From positions 558,001 through 622,000 of the forward strand of contig NZ_CP135275.1 in the NCBI RefSeq assembly GCF_032302195.1: a DNA stretch of 64,000 nucleotides, given 5' to 3'. Positions 18,224-27,824 of the stretch are shown here, one piece after another (within the stretch, counting starts at the first letter, position 1; every line of letters starts with the position of its first letter). The DNA comes from Paenibacillus sp. MMS20-IR301 (GTDB taxonomy: Bacteria > Bacillota > Bacilli > Paenibacillales > Paenibacillaceae). The notes below the pieces were generated by a model, which saw nothing but the letters and a program-made list of their open reading frames with translations, was not told the origin of the DNA and made no database searches. The position numbers and the translations under genes are program-made.

Positions 18224-19543
18224 ATGAAAGCTCAGCACAAACGTTTAAGCGCACTAATGATAACGCTTTCCATGACACTGCTGCTGTCGGCCTGCGGCGG
18301 AGGCAATGCAGCTACCAATGACAGCGCGGAACCGGCTGCGGCACCTGAGGGCGGCGCGGTCAAGCTGAAGGTATATGCCCAGCATTTTGACGAAGATACA
18401 AAAGGCCCGTTCGACTACGCGGTGGAAGAGCTGAAGAAGGAAATGCCGGAGGTGGAGATTGAGCTGGATTCCGCTGTACAAGACGGCAACCAGAAGCTGA
18501 AGACTTACGCGGCTACAGGCAATATGCCGGATATTTATTTCACCGACTGGGCTACGCTGCAGACCTTTGCCAAATCGAAGAATGTAGAGATTCTGGATGA
18601 TTATGCAGCCACAACGGAATACAAAGCGAGCCTGAACCCGGGCGTGGAATCCCGCCTGATTGCTCCGGACGGCCATGTGTATGCCTACCCGGATACAGGA
18701 ATCGAGTTCCAGCTGATCTATTACAACAAAACCATCTTCGATAAAGCGGGCATTGCTACCCCGATTAAGACGATTGATGAGCTGGCGGCAGCAGCTGTGA
18801 AATTGAAGGAGGCCGGATATGTGCCGATGTCGATTTTTGCAAAAGAGAAATGGATCAGCGCCGCCTTCTATAACGGCCTTGTCACCCGTGAAGAAGCCGC
18901 AGGCTTCGGCGCACTGGATCAGCAGGGGCTGACGGAGCTGCCGCAGGCATTCGTTACAGCAGCGCAGCAGATCGAACAGCTGCAGCAAGCCGGCTTGTTC
19001 GATGCCAACGCCACCAATACAAACTATGACCAGGCTTCCTCACAGTTCTATCAGGGCAAATCGGCCATGTTCGTTAACGGACAGTGGGAGATTTACAGCT
19101 CGGCTGAGAAGCTTGGCGACCAGGTCGACTGGATGTACTGGCCTGCCAAGGATGAAGCTACCTACGAGGCATCCAAATACTATATCGACGGTGCCGGTTC
19201 ACCACAGGGGTATGCTGTATCTCCGGCAAGCAGCAACAAAGAAACTGCAGTCAAGGTAGCCGCATTCCTGGCGGCGAAATCCGCTGAGTACAAATATACG
19301 CAGCTGGGCAGCCCGATCATCTCACCGAAGACCGACAAGCCGATTGCTTCCGACGTGCCGGTGATGATGCAGCGGGTAGCGGATGAGCTGCTGCCGAGCG
19401 CCAAGGAATACGCGAAGCTGCTGAGCAACACGCAGATTCAGAACGCGATTAATGACAATACGCAGAATCTGCTGGTGGACGGCTTCAAAGCGCAGAATTT
19501 CGTGGACAACCTTAACCGTACACTGGGCAAGGAAAATAAATAG
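18224..19543 (+). CDS. Extracellular sugar-binding lipoprotein (family 1 solute-binding protein, MsmE type)
   Basis: A 439-residue lipoprotein: the signal peptide ends in LLSAC with lipidated Cys24, then a short Gly/Asn/Ala linker and a type 1 sugar-binding fold. Recognisable blocks are FQLIYYNKTIFDKAGI, the usual binding-protein segment before the hinge, and KSAMFVNGQWEIY. AAGGGGG eight bases before the ATG sets the start. It feeds the permeases at 19616 and 20511 and is followed by a strong hairpin at 19551-19588. Its expression is probably driven by the kinase/regulator pair at 14677-17620. The ligand is unknown. Confidence 0.94.
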   Translation: MKAQHKRLSALMITLSMTLLLSACGGGNAATNDSAEPAAAPEGGAVKLKVYAQHFDEDTKGPFDYAVEELKKEMPEVEIELDSAVQDGNQKLKTYAATGNMPDIYFTDWATLQTFAKSKNVEILDDYAATTEYKASLNPGVESRLIAPDGHVYAYPDTGIEFQLIYYNKTIFDKAGIATPIKTIDELAAAAVKLKEAGYVPMSIFAKEKWISAAFYNGLVTREEAAGFGALDQQGLTELPQAFVTAAQQIEQLQQAGLFDANATNTNYDQASSQFYQGKSAMFVNGQWEIYSSAEKLGDQVDWMYWPAKDEATYEASKYYIDGAGSPQGYAVSPASSNKETAVKVAAFLAAKSAEYKYTQLGSPIISPKTDKPIASDVPVMMQRVADELLPSAKEYAKLLSNTQIQNAINDNTQNLLVDGFKAQNFVDNLNRTLGKENK

Positions 19544-19550
19544 CATTAAG

Positions 19551-19588
19551 CAGCCGGACCCTGAGGCCTTCGCCCCGGGGTCCGGCTG
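19551..19588 (+). other. Intercistronic hairpin after the binding-protein gene
   Basis: CAGCCGGACCC and GGGTCCGGCTG form a perfect 11-bp stem with a 16-base loop, eight bases after the lipoprotein stop. There is no U-tract after it, so partial readthrough or 3' end protection is expected. This would leave more binding protein than permease. Confidence 0.75.
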
Positions 19589-19615
19589 TAATGAAACAAG
19601 GAGGGGAAGAACGTC

Positions 19616-20494
19616 ATGAACAAATACTTGGGAAATAAACCGGCGCTGGCGCTGTTTCTGCTCCCTGCTCTATTGCTTTACAGTGTCATCCTGATCTATC
19701 CTGTGCTGCAGACGGTGCTGCGGAGCTTCTATGACTGGGACGGGCTGAGCACGGCAAGCTTCTCGGGGCTGGCCAACTACCGCGAGCTGTTCAGTGATCC
19801 GCTGCTGGCTACCTCACTGAAGAACGGGCTGCTCTTCGCCGTTGTCCTCGCTGTATTTCAGATTGGCCTGGGCACCATTCTGGCGCTCGTCTGCGCGAAT
19901 CCGAAGATCCGAGGACGCAAGCTGCTGAAGACGGCGTATTTCATTCCGGTAGTACTGTCAGTGACAGTAGTCTGCCAGCTGTGGATTGCCATGTATGATC
20001 CGACGAACGGTCTGGTCAACAAGCTGTTCGAGCTGCTGCATATCCCGTACCGCCAGAACTGGCTCACATCACCGACCCAGTCAATTATCGCAATTGCTTT
20101 TGTCAATGCATGGCAGTTCATGGGCTACCAGTTCTCCCTGCTGTATGCCGGAGTCAAGGCTGTGCCGGAGGATTACTTCGAGGCTGCAACCATTGACGGC
20201 TGCGGCAAATGGCGGGCTCACCTGCATGTAACACTGCCGCTGATGCGGGAGACATTCAAATTCTGCTTCACTATCGCCATCACGTCGGGGATCGGGGCTT
20301 TTGTGCAAATGCTCATTATGACAAACGGCGGACCCGGAACGACCAACTATACTTTAACCTTCATGATTTACCGCTATGCCTTTATGGAGAGCAACTATGG
20401 TTATGCCTGCGCCGTATCCGTGCTGCTCGTAATGATCTCACTGGCAGCAACGCTTGTAATCAACAAAGTATTCGACCGGGGACAGAACGTGTAA
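19616..20494 (+). CDS. ABC transporter permease, MsmF/UgpA type
   Basis: A 292-residue membrane protein with six predicted segments, starting MNKYLGNKPALALFLLPALL. The coupling loop reads EAATIDGCGKWRAHLHVTLP at about 180-200. Before the last segments the sequence LIMTNGGPGTTNYTLT is the conserved block of MalF-type sugar permeases. AAGGAGGGG precedes the ATG. It is one half of the channel fed by the lipoprotein at 18224. Confidence 0.94.
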   Translation: MNKYLGNKPALALFLLPALLLYSVILIYPVLQTVLRSFYDWDGLSTASFSGLANYRELFSDPLLATSLKNGLLFAVVLAVFQIGLGTILALVCANPKIRGRKLLKTAYFIPVVLSVTVVCQLWIAMYDPTNGLVNKLFELLHIPYRQNWLTSPTQSIIAIAFVNAWQFMGYQFSLLYAGVKAVPEDYFEAATIDGCGKWRAHLHVTLPLMRETFKFCFTIAITSGIGAFVQMLIMTNGGPGTTNYTLTFMIYRYAFMESNYGYACAVSVLLVMISLAATLVINKVFDRGQNV

Positions 20495-20510
20495 TGGAAA
20501 GGAGAACGAC

Positions 20511-21356
20511 ATGAATTCAAAAACAACATTCCGGTCCATCGGGCAAATTCTGCTGCAAATACCGCTGTGGCTGTATTTTATCGTCTCGATTTATCCGCTG
20601 TTCTGGATGATCTCATATTCCCTCAAAAATAATGACGAAATCTTCGTGACCAACCCGTTCGGCCTGCCGACGCATTTCCGGTTCGAGAATTACGTCAATG
20701 CCTGGACGCAGTTCAACATTCCGCGTTACTTCCTGAACAGCTTCGTCGTATCCACGATCTCTACACTCTGTATTCTGCTGCTGGCACTAATGTTCGCCTT
20801 CGCTGTAGCCCGGATGCAGTGGAAGTTCCGCTCGGCAGTCAGAACGTATATGATTGTCGGAATGTTCATGCCGCTGCAGGTGATCATGATTCCGCTGGCG
20901 ATTCTGGTCCGCGACTTCCATCTGACCAATACGTTCGGAGCGCTTATCATTCCTTACATCGCAATCGGGCTGCCGTTCTCTACAATGGTTTTCTACGGCT
21001 TCCTGGTCAGCATTCCCCGGGAAATTGAGGAGGCGGCCTGCATCGACGGAGCGAGCATCTACCGGCTGTTCGGCCAGGTGATTCTGCCGCTGGCCCTGCC
21101 GGCAATCGCTACGATTGCCATCTTCCAGTTCCTCAATAACTGGAACGAATTCACTCTGGCATATATCCTGATCTCGGATGAGAATATGAAGACACTGCCG
21201 CTCGGGCTGCTCTTCTTCCAGGGCTCCTACAGCACGGACTGGGGAGCGATGGGTGCAGTTATGACAATCGCTTCGATACCGATGGTGCTGGTCTATCTGC
21301 TGCTGAGCGAGCAGGTGGAGCGGGCCATGACCGTAGGCTCGGCGGTAAAGGGATAG
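20511..21356 (+). CDS. ABC transporter permease, MsmG/UgpE type
   Basis: A 281-residue membrane protein with six segments, starting 16 bases after the previous stop behind AAGGAG. The coupling loop is EAACIDGASIYRLFGQVILP. The C-terminus LSEQVERAMTVGSAVKG is typical of the MalG-type partner. It ends the importer operon, and a terminator follows at 21398. No ATP-binding subunit is present. Confidence 0.94.
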   Translation: MNSKTTFRSIGQILLQIPLWLYFIVSIYPLFWMISYSLKNNDEIFVTNPFGLPTHFRFENYVNAWTQFNIPRYFLNSFVVSTISTLCILLLALMFAFAVARMQWKFRSAVRTYMIVGMFMPLQVIMIPLAILVRDFHLTNTFGALIIPYIAIGLPFSTMVFYGFLVSIPREIEEAACIDGASIYRLFGQVILPLALPAIATIAIFQFLNNWNEFTLAYILISDENMKTLPLGLLFFQGSYSTDWGAMGAVMTIASIPMVLVYLLLSEQVERAMTVGSAVKG

Positions 21357-21397
21357 GTTGTATTTTCTGCCGAAATTCAGATAATGCTACAAATGAA

Positions 21398-21440
21398 AAA
21401 GTGCCCCAAACCGCCATCTAATGGCTGCTTGGGGCACTTT
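21398..21440. terminator. Bidirectional terminator between convergent operons
   Basis: AAAGTGCCCCAA and TTGGGGCACTTT form a 12-bp perfect stem around a 19-base loop that itself contains GCCAT/ATGGC. An A-run precedes it on the plus strand, which becomes a U-run for leftward transcripts of the regulator at 21609. Rightward transcripts end in CTTTG. Confidence 0.85.
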
Positions 21441-21456
21441 GCGCATAAAGCAGATT

Positions 21457-21593
21457 CCTTGCGGACCGGAGCGCCGTTATTTGGATGAATCCCGCCAGTT
21501 GGCGGCCTATGCGGACACAGTGGACCTTAACTAACATGTTTTTCGTCATTTTGAGCTCGAAAGCGGCTAATAACGGCTCCTGTGTCCGCAAAG
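21457..21593. repeat. Small intergenic element with imperfect inverted ends
   Basis: The left end at 21457-21484 (CTTGCGGAC...CCGTTATT) and the reverse complement of the right end at 21567-21593 (TTTGCGGAC...CCGTTATT) match at about 20 of 27 positions. A third partial copy, GCGGACACAG, sits at 21511-21520. It encodes nothing credible and looks like a non-autonomous palindromic repeat. The right end abuts the stop of the regulator gene. Confidence 0.5.
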
Positions 21594-21608
21594 CTCTGCG
21601 CGTCCTCT

Positions 21609-23240
21609 TCAATTACTCCGCACCGTCTGCGTACCCGTCTCAATCTGCTGAATGTAATCCCGGGGCGAGATTCCGGTCACCTTTTTGAAGACCTTGCTGA
21701 AATAGAAGGCGCTTTCGTAACCGAGCTTCTGCGAGATCTCGTAGATCCGGCCTTCCCCGCGGACCATCATTTCCTTGGCGGCAGTGATTTTGATCTCTGT
21801 GATATACTCTACATAGTTCACTTTGGCGACCTTGGAGAACAGATGGCTCAGATAGTTGGGACTGAAGTTGAACACATCGGCCACCTGGTTAAGCGACAGC
21901 TTGCTGCCGAGATTTCTTTTGATGTACTCCTGGACATTCTTGACGACCTGCTCCTTGTAGCTCTGCCTGCGGCTGGAGAGGATATCCGAACAACCATCGC
22001 GGAACTGGATCAGCCAGCCGGCGATTTCTTCTATAGTATGCATCTGATAAATCGCCCGGTAGCCCTCCGGCTCCTGCTCGAAGATCTGCTCCACAATATT
22101 CTCCCCGTCCGCAAGCAGCGAGGTGGCCATATACAGGATATTGCAGGCGGCGTCAGTAGCAGGAACGAGCAGATCGGACCGGCCGTCGAAGATCTCAATC
22201 ATCCTGGAGATGATGGTGGTTAAGGCATGGGTATCCATCTCTTCAAAAGCACGGCGGATCTCTGAGCGCGATTCGGAGAAGTCGAACAGCAGATGCGCCT
22301 GCTCCAGCTGCTCGCCCTCCGTGAAGAAGACGAAGGAATGCTCCTTAACGGCTGCCGGCAGTGCCTTCCGGGCGGCCAGATAGCTCTCGCGCAGCAGATA
22401 GGGGTCCTCCACGGCAAAGCCGATCGCGCCGATAATCGTGACATTGAAATAGTTGTGCAGCACGGAGGCCATATCCGCCAGCAGCTTCTGGATATCCGGC
22501 ATCCAGGCCTGCGGGTCGGTTCCCGGCACAGGCAGAGTCAGGGCGAAATTGCGCAGGTCCAGACTCGTTACATAGCAGGGAGTAACTGAGGAGAGCGTAT
22601 CCTTGGCCATTTGTACGGTGCTTGAGCACAGGGCGACCAGCTTATCACCGCGCGGCGGCACGGTGTCCGGCCCGAGAATCCGGCAGGTGCAGACCAGGTA
22701 GGCCGGTGCAGGCAGATCCAGATCGAGATCCTCCTTCTGTAGGAGGTACTGGTTCTTGTTCTCGAACAGGTTGTTGAACAGGCGGACGAAGAATTTGTCG
22801 CGCTGGGCCTGAAGATTGCCGCGGTGCATCAGCTTGGGGTAGCTCTCCATTGTCTGATAAGCCTCAAGCATCGTAATGGCTCTGCGGACCGATTCGGCAA
22901 GTGCATCCGGCGTCAGCTCCAGCTTCACCAGGTAGTCAGTTGCCTGCACTTCAATGGCGCCGCGCGCATACTGGAATTCCTCGTAGCTGGTCAGCATGAT
23001 GAAGAGCGGCAGCCGGCCGTATTTCTTGCGGACGGAGGCGGCCACCTCGAGGCCGCTTTTGATCGGCATTTTGATATCGCTGATTACAATGTCGGGGCGG
23101 AGGGTGTCAATCATCTCTTCCTCCTGGGCGCCGTTATGGGCAATGCCGACAATTTCGATGTTGTATTGCTCCCATTTGAGCATGGATTGCAGGCCGATAC
23201 AGACCAGTGCCTCGTCATCTGCAATTAATAATTTGATCAT
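21609..23240 (-). CDS. Response regulator, YesN type (receiver plus AraC HTH)
   Basis: 543 residues. The receiver at 1-120 begins MIKLLIADDEALV, with the phospho-acceptor in IVISDIKMP and Lys in DYLVKLE; the usual KPF is changed to KLE. A ~300-residue linker follows, and the AraC double helix-turn-helix occupies about 440-540 (FNFSPNYLSHLFSKVAK, LGYESAFYFSKVFKKVTG). The ATG at 23240 is preferred because AAGGA lies ten bases upstream. It lies about 100 bases downstream of its kinase gene and should activate the divergent importer at 25395-28664. Confidence 0.93.
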   Translation of the reverse strand: MIKLLIADDEALVCIGLQSMLKWEQYNIEIVGIAHNGAQEEEMIDTLRPDIVISDIKMPIKSGLEVAASVRKKYGRLPLFIMLTSYEEFQYARGAIEVQATDYLVKLELTPDALAESVRRAITMLEAYQTMESYPKLMHRGNLQAQRDKFFVRLFNNLFENKNQYLLQKEDLDLDLPAPAYLVCTCRILGPDTVPPRGDKLVALCSSTVQMAKDTLSSVTPCYVTSLDLRNFALTLPVPGTDPQAWMPDIQKLLADMASVLHNYFNVTIIGAIGFAVEDPYLLRESYLAARKALPAAVKEHSFVFFTEGEQLEQAHLLFDFSESRSEIRRAFEEMDTHALTTIISRMIEIFDGRSDLLVPATDAACNILYMATSLLADGENIVEQIFEQEPEGYRAIYQMHTIEEIAGWLIQFRDGCSDILSSRRQSYKEQVVKNVQEYIKRNLGSKLSLNQVADVFNFSPNYLSHLFSKVAKVNYVEYITEIKITAAKEMMVRGEGRIYEISQKLGYESAFYFSKVFKKVTGISPRDYIQQIETGTQTVRSN

Positions 23241-23342
23241 ATTCATCACGTCCTTGCTTAGTTTGCTAAATGAAAAGGGGTCCCCGCAAAGTACCTGAGT
23301 CATCACCCGAAGCTATACTCTACTTTGTGGAGGTGTATTTAG

Positions 23343-25121
23343 CTATTCTCGCTGCAGAAAGGGCAGGAGCAGCTTCATTCTAGTATAGTGGCCGATGTTG
23401 CTCTCAATGGAGAGGCCGTAATTCTCGCCAAAAGCCAGCTGCAGACGCTCATTCACGCTGCGCAGCCCGACATTCTCCAGCATTCCCTTGGCTTCGTCCT
23501 CCGGAACAGACAGAATCGTGGAGATTTGCTCCTCCTTCATGCCGACACCGTTGTCTTCAACCGTGACCAGAAGATCGGCGAATCCGCTTTTGGCCACCTT
23601 GATGATAATATCACCGCGTCCTTTAGGCTCAATACCGTGGAAGATGGCATTCTCCACCAGCGGCTGAAGCGTGAAGCGGGGGATCAGGCCGGTAAGCAGC
23701 TCTTCGTGCTCAATCTCCTGAACCATGGTAACGGTGCTGCCATAGCGGTATTTCTGGATCAGGAAATAATCATCCAGCAGGCTCAGCTCATCCTTCAGCG
23801 GCATCAGCCGCCGGTTGTCCTTGGCAATGCTGCGGAGCAGCCTGGACAGGGAGGTCGTCATTTCCGCAATACCTGTAGCGTTCTGGATCGTCGCCATCCA
23901 TTTAATGGAGTTCAGGGTGTTGTAGAGAAAATGCGGATTGATCTGGCTCTGGAGCATCCTGTATTCCAGCTCCTGCTTCTGCTTCTCATCCGCGAGCCGG
24001 CTGTCCATTAGAGCGACGATATCCTGGGACAGCCTGTTGATTCCCCGTCCTACATCGCCAAGCTCACTGTTCCATTCGATGTTGCGGTCGATCAGGAAGT
24101 TGCCCTGGGCGATTTTATCGATACGTTTCTTCAGCTTCTCTACCGGAAGACTGATCGTTCGGGTCAGATACAGCGTAATGATAGCGCTTAAGACGATGAC
24201 CAGCAGGACAACGCCGAGCATGACCAGAATCCATATATTTGCCTTAGGCGCGAAGAGGTCACCCGATAAAGTCTGTGACAGAATGACCCCGCTGCGTACG
24301 GGATAAGATACCACAATATGGCGTTCTTCATCTTTTGCAAGCTTGACCATAGACAGCTGGGTTTGCGGACCGACAGGTTTTTCATTGGTATAGGCCACCG
24401 GTTCATACGGCTCTGTAATAGCGGTGACCTGGTCGCCGGTCAGCTGATAATGATGATTGCCGAGCGTCAGCAGCAGCCGGGAGTTCTTCGGCAGGGAGTA
24501 CCCTTTCAGCTTGTCGGTAATCACAGAGGTATTCGCTAACAGGTACACCGTGCCCACCCGGGTTGCCCCTCTGCCGTATATCGGAAAAATAAAAGGAATT
24601 CCGTTCGTATTGGAGAGCGGGTCCTTGATCACCCGGTCCCACTTCTCCTCGGCATTGTCGCTAAGACCGGTAATTTGACTGATATTGTGTATCGTAAGCG
24701 GAACGGAGGTACCGGTCTTATCCACCTGCAGGAACTTTCCGTTGCTGTCCGTAACAATCAGGCGGCGGGCATAGCTGTTGGAGCGGTTGTTCAGGAAATC
24801 CTGCTGCATCGAGTTAAAGACATTAATGGCTTGCTTAGGGCTTGCCTGCGCTGATCCGAAATACTCTGTAATAAGGGTATTAGTAGAAGAGTTCGTACTG
24901 CAGGTCATCGCCAGCGCAGACAGATCAATTAAATCCTGTTCTATAATATGGGAAACCAGCTGCAGATTGAACTCGGTCGCCTGAATGGTAGTTTTGCGCT
25001 GATAATAAGTAATCAATTCGTAGCTGAAAAAAGACAGCAGCGCAGCGATCAGCAGTGCAAATACGGCCATGAGCAGAATGATGCGGCTTTTAATAGTAGA
25101 TTTTCTAACCGTCTTGAACAC
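23343..25121 (-). CDS. Sensor histidine kinase, YesM type
   Basis: A 592-residue membrane kinase: a first membrane segment near residues 12-35 (IILLMAVFALLIAALLSFFS), an extracellular Cache-type sensor to about 290, a second segment (IWILVMLGVVLLVIVLSAII), HAMP, then QINPHFLYNTLNSI (His397) and an ATPase domain (VENAIFHGIEPKG, VEDNGVGMKEE). The only supported start is a GTG at 25121 with AAGGGAG almost touching it, an unusually short spacing that may keep translation low. A cre-like box sits 24 bases upstream (25145-25159). It pairs with the regulator at 21609 and faces the importer at 25395. Confidence 0.93.
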   Translation of the reverse strand: MFKTVRKSTIKSRIILLMAVFALLIAALLSFFSYELITYYQRKTTIQATEFNLQLVSHIIEQDLIDLSALAMTCSTNSSTNTLITEYFGSAQASPKQAINVFNSMQQDFLNNRSNSYARRLIVTDSNGKFLQVDKTGTSVPLTIHNISQITGLSDNAEEKWDRVIKDPLSNTNGIPFIFPIYGRGATRVGTVYLLANTSVITDKLKGYSLPKNSRLLLTLGNHHYQLTGDQVTAITEPYEPVAYTNEKPVGPQTQLSMVKLAKDEERHIVVSYPVRSGVILSQTLSGDLFAPKANIWILVMLGVVLLVIVLSAIITLYLTRTISLPVEKLKKRIDKIAQGNFLIDRNIEWNSELGDVGRGINRLSQDIVALMDSRLADEKQKQELEYRMLQSQINPHFLYNTLNSIKWMATIQNATGIAEMTTSLSRLLRSIAKDNRRLMPLKDELSLLDDYFLIQKYRYGSTVTMVQEIEHEELLTGLIPRFTLQPLVENAIFHGIEPKGRGDIIIKVAKSGFADLLVTVEDNGVGMKEEQISTILSVPEDEAKGMLENVGLRSVNERLQLAFGENYGLSIESNIGHYTRMKLLLPFLQRE

Positions 25122-25144
25122 TCCCTTGTAAATGGTGAAAATAG

Positions 25145-25159
25145 ATTAAGCGTTTTCAT
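25145..25159 (-). promoter_or_regulatory. cre-like box upstream of the kinase gene
   Basis: On the minus strand ATGAAAACGCTTAAT fits the extended cre consensus WTGNAANCGNWNNCW with one mismatch. The mismatch is at the same position as in the box at 766. It is 24 bases from the kinase start, suited to CcpA repression. Confidence 0.42.
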
Positions 25160-25394
25160 CTACCTTATCATATTCTTGGGTTTCTATACAGTAGGAGGGA
25201 GATCAGCGGAGAATTTTACATGTTTTGAATAGGAAATTACAGGTTTGAACCCGGCAGAAGAGCGAAGAGCACAGAAAAGTGAATGATCTGTGTTTGAAAT
25301 TGCATCCCAATCGGCTCTGAAAAGGCTTACACTTTGTACTGTAGCCGGATGAACCGGTCACGGATGACCATAAGAAGGAAAAGGGGATATTGAA

Positions 25395-26738
25395 ATGAAT
25401 ATGAAAAGATTCTACGGCATGACGCTTGCCACTGCGCTCTCCGTGAGCATGCTGGCCGGGTGCTCCGGCAATAACAGCAATAATGAGGCTGCTGCAACTA
25501 CCGCGCCTGCGGCGAACAACGCTGCAAACGCTTCCGCTGAACCGAGTCAAGAGCCTGTAACATTAAAATGGGCACTGTGGGACTGGGAAGCAACCGCTTA
25601 CTACAAACCGCTGATCGATGCCTATAAAGCAGCACATCCGAATGTAACGATCGAGTATGTCGATCTGGGCTCCACAGACTACATGACGATGCTGAGCACA
25701 CAGCTCTCCGGCGGTGCAGATCTGGACGTTCTTACCATTAAAGATATCCCGGGTTACTCGAACCTTGTAAAGCAGAACCACTTGGAGCCGCTAAAGGCTT
25801 ACATGAGCGACAATTCGATTGATCCTTCTGTGTACGGCGGTACTGTGGAGCAGATTGAAGTGAATGACGATGTATACGCGCTTCCTTTCCGCAGTGACTT
25901 CTGGGTTGTGTATTACAACAAAGCTTTGTTCGACAAAGCCGGTGTGGAATATCCAAGCAATGATATGACCTTCGATCAATATGATGAGCTGGCCCGCAAG
26001 ATGACCTCCGGCAGCGGCTCCGAAAAAGTATACGGTGCCCACTACCATACTTGGCGCAGCGCGGTTCAACTGTTCGGCATTCTTGACGGCAAGAACACTG
26101 TAGTCGGCGGCAACTATGATTTCCTGAAGCCTACCTACGAGCGGATCCTGAAAGAGCAGGAAGACGGAATTGTAATGGATTACGCTACACTGAAGACTTC
26201 CAGCACACACTACTCCGGCGTATTCTACAACAACTCCGTTGCCATGATGAACATGGGCAGCTGGTTCATTGCTACCCAGATCGAGAAAGTGAAGAGCGGC
26301 GAATCCCAGTCTACTGAATGGGGCATCGTGAAATACCCTCATCCGGATGGTGTGGAAGCAGGTACTACACTGGGTACAATTACTTCCCTGGCTGTAAACC
26401 AGAAGTCCAAGCACAAAGAAGCGGCACTTGATTTCATGAACTTCGTAACAGGTGCTGAAGGTGCGAAGGTTATCGCTTCCACCGGTACGATTCCGGCGAT
26501 TAAGAACGATGAAGTTATCAACTCCATCACTTCCATCGACGGCTTCCCTGCAGACGAGAACAGCAAAGCTGCTCTGAGCACTGTTCAGACTTATCTGGAA
26601 ATGCCTATGCATGAAAAGAGTGCAGACATCGAAGTAATCCTGAACGAAGCACACGACAACATTATGACCAAGAACGCTACCATTGATGAAGGCATCAAGG
26701 ACATGAATGAGCGCGTAGGACAGCTTTTAAACAATTAA
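25395..26738 (+). CDS. Extracellular sugar-binding lipoprotein (family 1 solute-binding protein)
   Basis: A 447-residue lipoprotein with lipobox MLAGC (Cys23) and an Asn/Ala/Thr-rich linker to residue 55. The mature domain has ALPFRSDFWVVYYNKALFDKAGV, a binding-protein hallmark (only the first blocks are cited here), and VAMMNMGSWFIATQIEKV near residue 285. AAAAGGGGA before the ATG sets the start. It is divergent from the kinase at 23343 and heads the third importer. Codon choice is more uniform than in neighbouring genes, which may reflect high expression. The ligand is unknown. Confidence 0.94.
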   Translation: MNMKRFYGMTLATALSVSMLAGCSGNNSNNEAAATTAPAANNAANASAEPSQEPVTLKWALWDWEATAYYKPLIDAYKAAHPNVTIEYVDLGSTDYMTMLSTQLSGGADLDVLTIKDIPGYSNLVKQNHLEPLKAYMSDNSIDPSVYGGTVEQIEVNDDVYALPFRSDFWVVYYNKALFDKAGVEYPSNDMTFDQYDELARKMTSGSGSEKVYGAHYHTWRSAVQLFGILDGKNTVVGGNYDFLKPTYERILKEQEDGIVMDYATLKTSSTHYSGVFYNNSVAMMNMGSWFIATQIEKVKSGESQSTEWGIVKYPHPDGVEAGTTLGTITSLAVNQKSKHKEAALDFMNFVTGAEGAKVIASTGTIPAIKNDEVINSITSIDGFPADENSKAALSTVQTYLEMPMHEKSADIEVILNEAHDNIMTKNATIDEGIKDMNERVGQLLNN

Positions 26739-26762
26739 CCTGAAGTAAGACTGTGAAGTCTG

Positions 26763-26782
26763 GGGCGGGCGAAGGCCCGCCC
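26763..26782 (+). other. Intercistronic hairpin after the binding-protein gene
   Basis: GGGCGGGC-GAAG-GCCCGCCC is a perfect eight-base stem with a four-base loop followed by TTTATA. The short T-run could cause partial termination before the permease genes. Confidence 0.75.
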
Positions 26783-26870
26783 TTTATACAAACAAATATA
26801 CTTCACACTGTACAGGAGTGCAGGAAGCCAAGAGTTGCCGGGAAGTTTTAGAAGGTTTGGAGGAGAAAGA

Positions 26871-27809
26871 ATGCAGAACGAAACCATATTGCGTACAAAT
26901 AAGAGCCCAAAAAGTCGTATGTCAAGAGGCCTCAAAGATAACCTGATTGCTTACAGCTTTATTGCGCCGAACTTTATCGGATTTGCCCTGTTTACACTGG
27001 TGCCTATGATATTTGCCTTTATCCTTGCTTTTGTGAAATGGGACGGGGCCAATCCGATGGAGTATATCGGACTGGATAACTTTGCACGGCTGATTAAAGA
27101 TACAACCTTCCATAAAGCTTTATGGAACACTATTGTCTATACCATCGGAGTCGTACCGCTGACCATGATTGTGGCACTGGCGCTGGCGATTCTGCTTAAC
27201 CAGAAGATTATGGGCCGTAACTTCATGAGAACGGTATTCTTCTTCCCGTATGTAGCCTCTCTGGTTGCTGTTGCGGCGGTGTGGAACTTTATCTTCAGTC
27301 CTACAATGGGGCCGATCAACAATGTTCTGCACTTGATTACCGGTATTCCGCTGGAGGATCTTCCGCGCTGGGCGGCAGATAAGCAGTGGGCGATGTTCAC
27401 GGTAGTTCTGTTTACAGTGTGGAAAAACATGGGTTATTACATGGTTATCTACCTGGCAGGCCTGCAGGGCATTAACCCTGAGCTGTACGAGGCTGCCGAG
27501 CTGGATGGTGCCGGACCGTGGAGAAGATTCCGCAATGTGACTGTCCCTCAGCTGGCGCCGACCACCTTCTTTGTCCTGATGATCCTGGTCATTAACTCAT
27601 TCAAGGTCTACGATATCTTTATCAACCTATTTGCCGGTGCTGATAATCAGCTGAACAACTCTACGAGAGTTATGGTCTATCAGATCTATAACACGGCCTT
27701 CCGTTCACTCGATTACGGCTACGCCAGTGCTATGGCAATTGTACTCTTTCTGCTGGTACTCGGCATCACCATCGTCCAGTTCCGCGGCGAGAAGAAATAC
27801 GGACAATAG
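26871..27809 (+). CDS. ABC transporter permease, MsmF/MalF type
   Basis: A 312-residue membrane protein with six segments. The ATG at 26871 is chosen for its GGAGGAG site at 26858-26864 over an upstream in-frame ATG at 26835. The coupling loop EAAELDGAGPWRRFRNVTVP is at about 205-225. It pairs with the permease at 27825, 15 bases downstream, to form the channel for the lipoprotein at 25395. The cytoplasmic N-terminus (~30 residues) is basic and longer than in its paralogues. Confidence 0.94.
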   Translation: MQNETILRTNKSPKSRMSRGLKDNLIAYSFIAPNFIGFALFTLVPMIFAFILAFVKWDGANPMEYIGLDNFARLIKDTTFHKALWNTIVYTIGVVPLTMIVALALAILLNQKIMGRNFMRTVFFFPYVASLVAVAAVWNFIFSPTMGPINNVLHLITGIPLEDLPRWAADKQWAMFTVVLFTVWKNMGYYMVIYLAGLQGINPELYEAAELDGAGPWRRFRNVTVPQLAPTTFFVLMILVINSFKVYDIFINLFAGADNQLNNSTRVMVYQIYNTAFRSLDYGYASAMAIVLFLLVLGITIVQFRGEKKYGQ

Positions 27810-27824
27810 GAGGATTCAAAAGAT

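Noticed and set aside
18254..18268. cre-like TGATAACGCTTTCC inside the signal-peptide region of the binding protein
   Set aside because: It has two mismatches, one in the conserved left half, and sits in codons for a signal peptide; the evidence is weaker than for the promoter sites.
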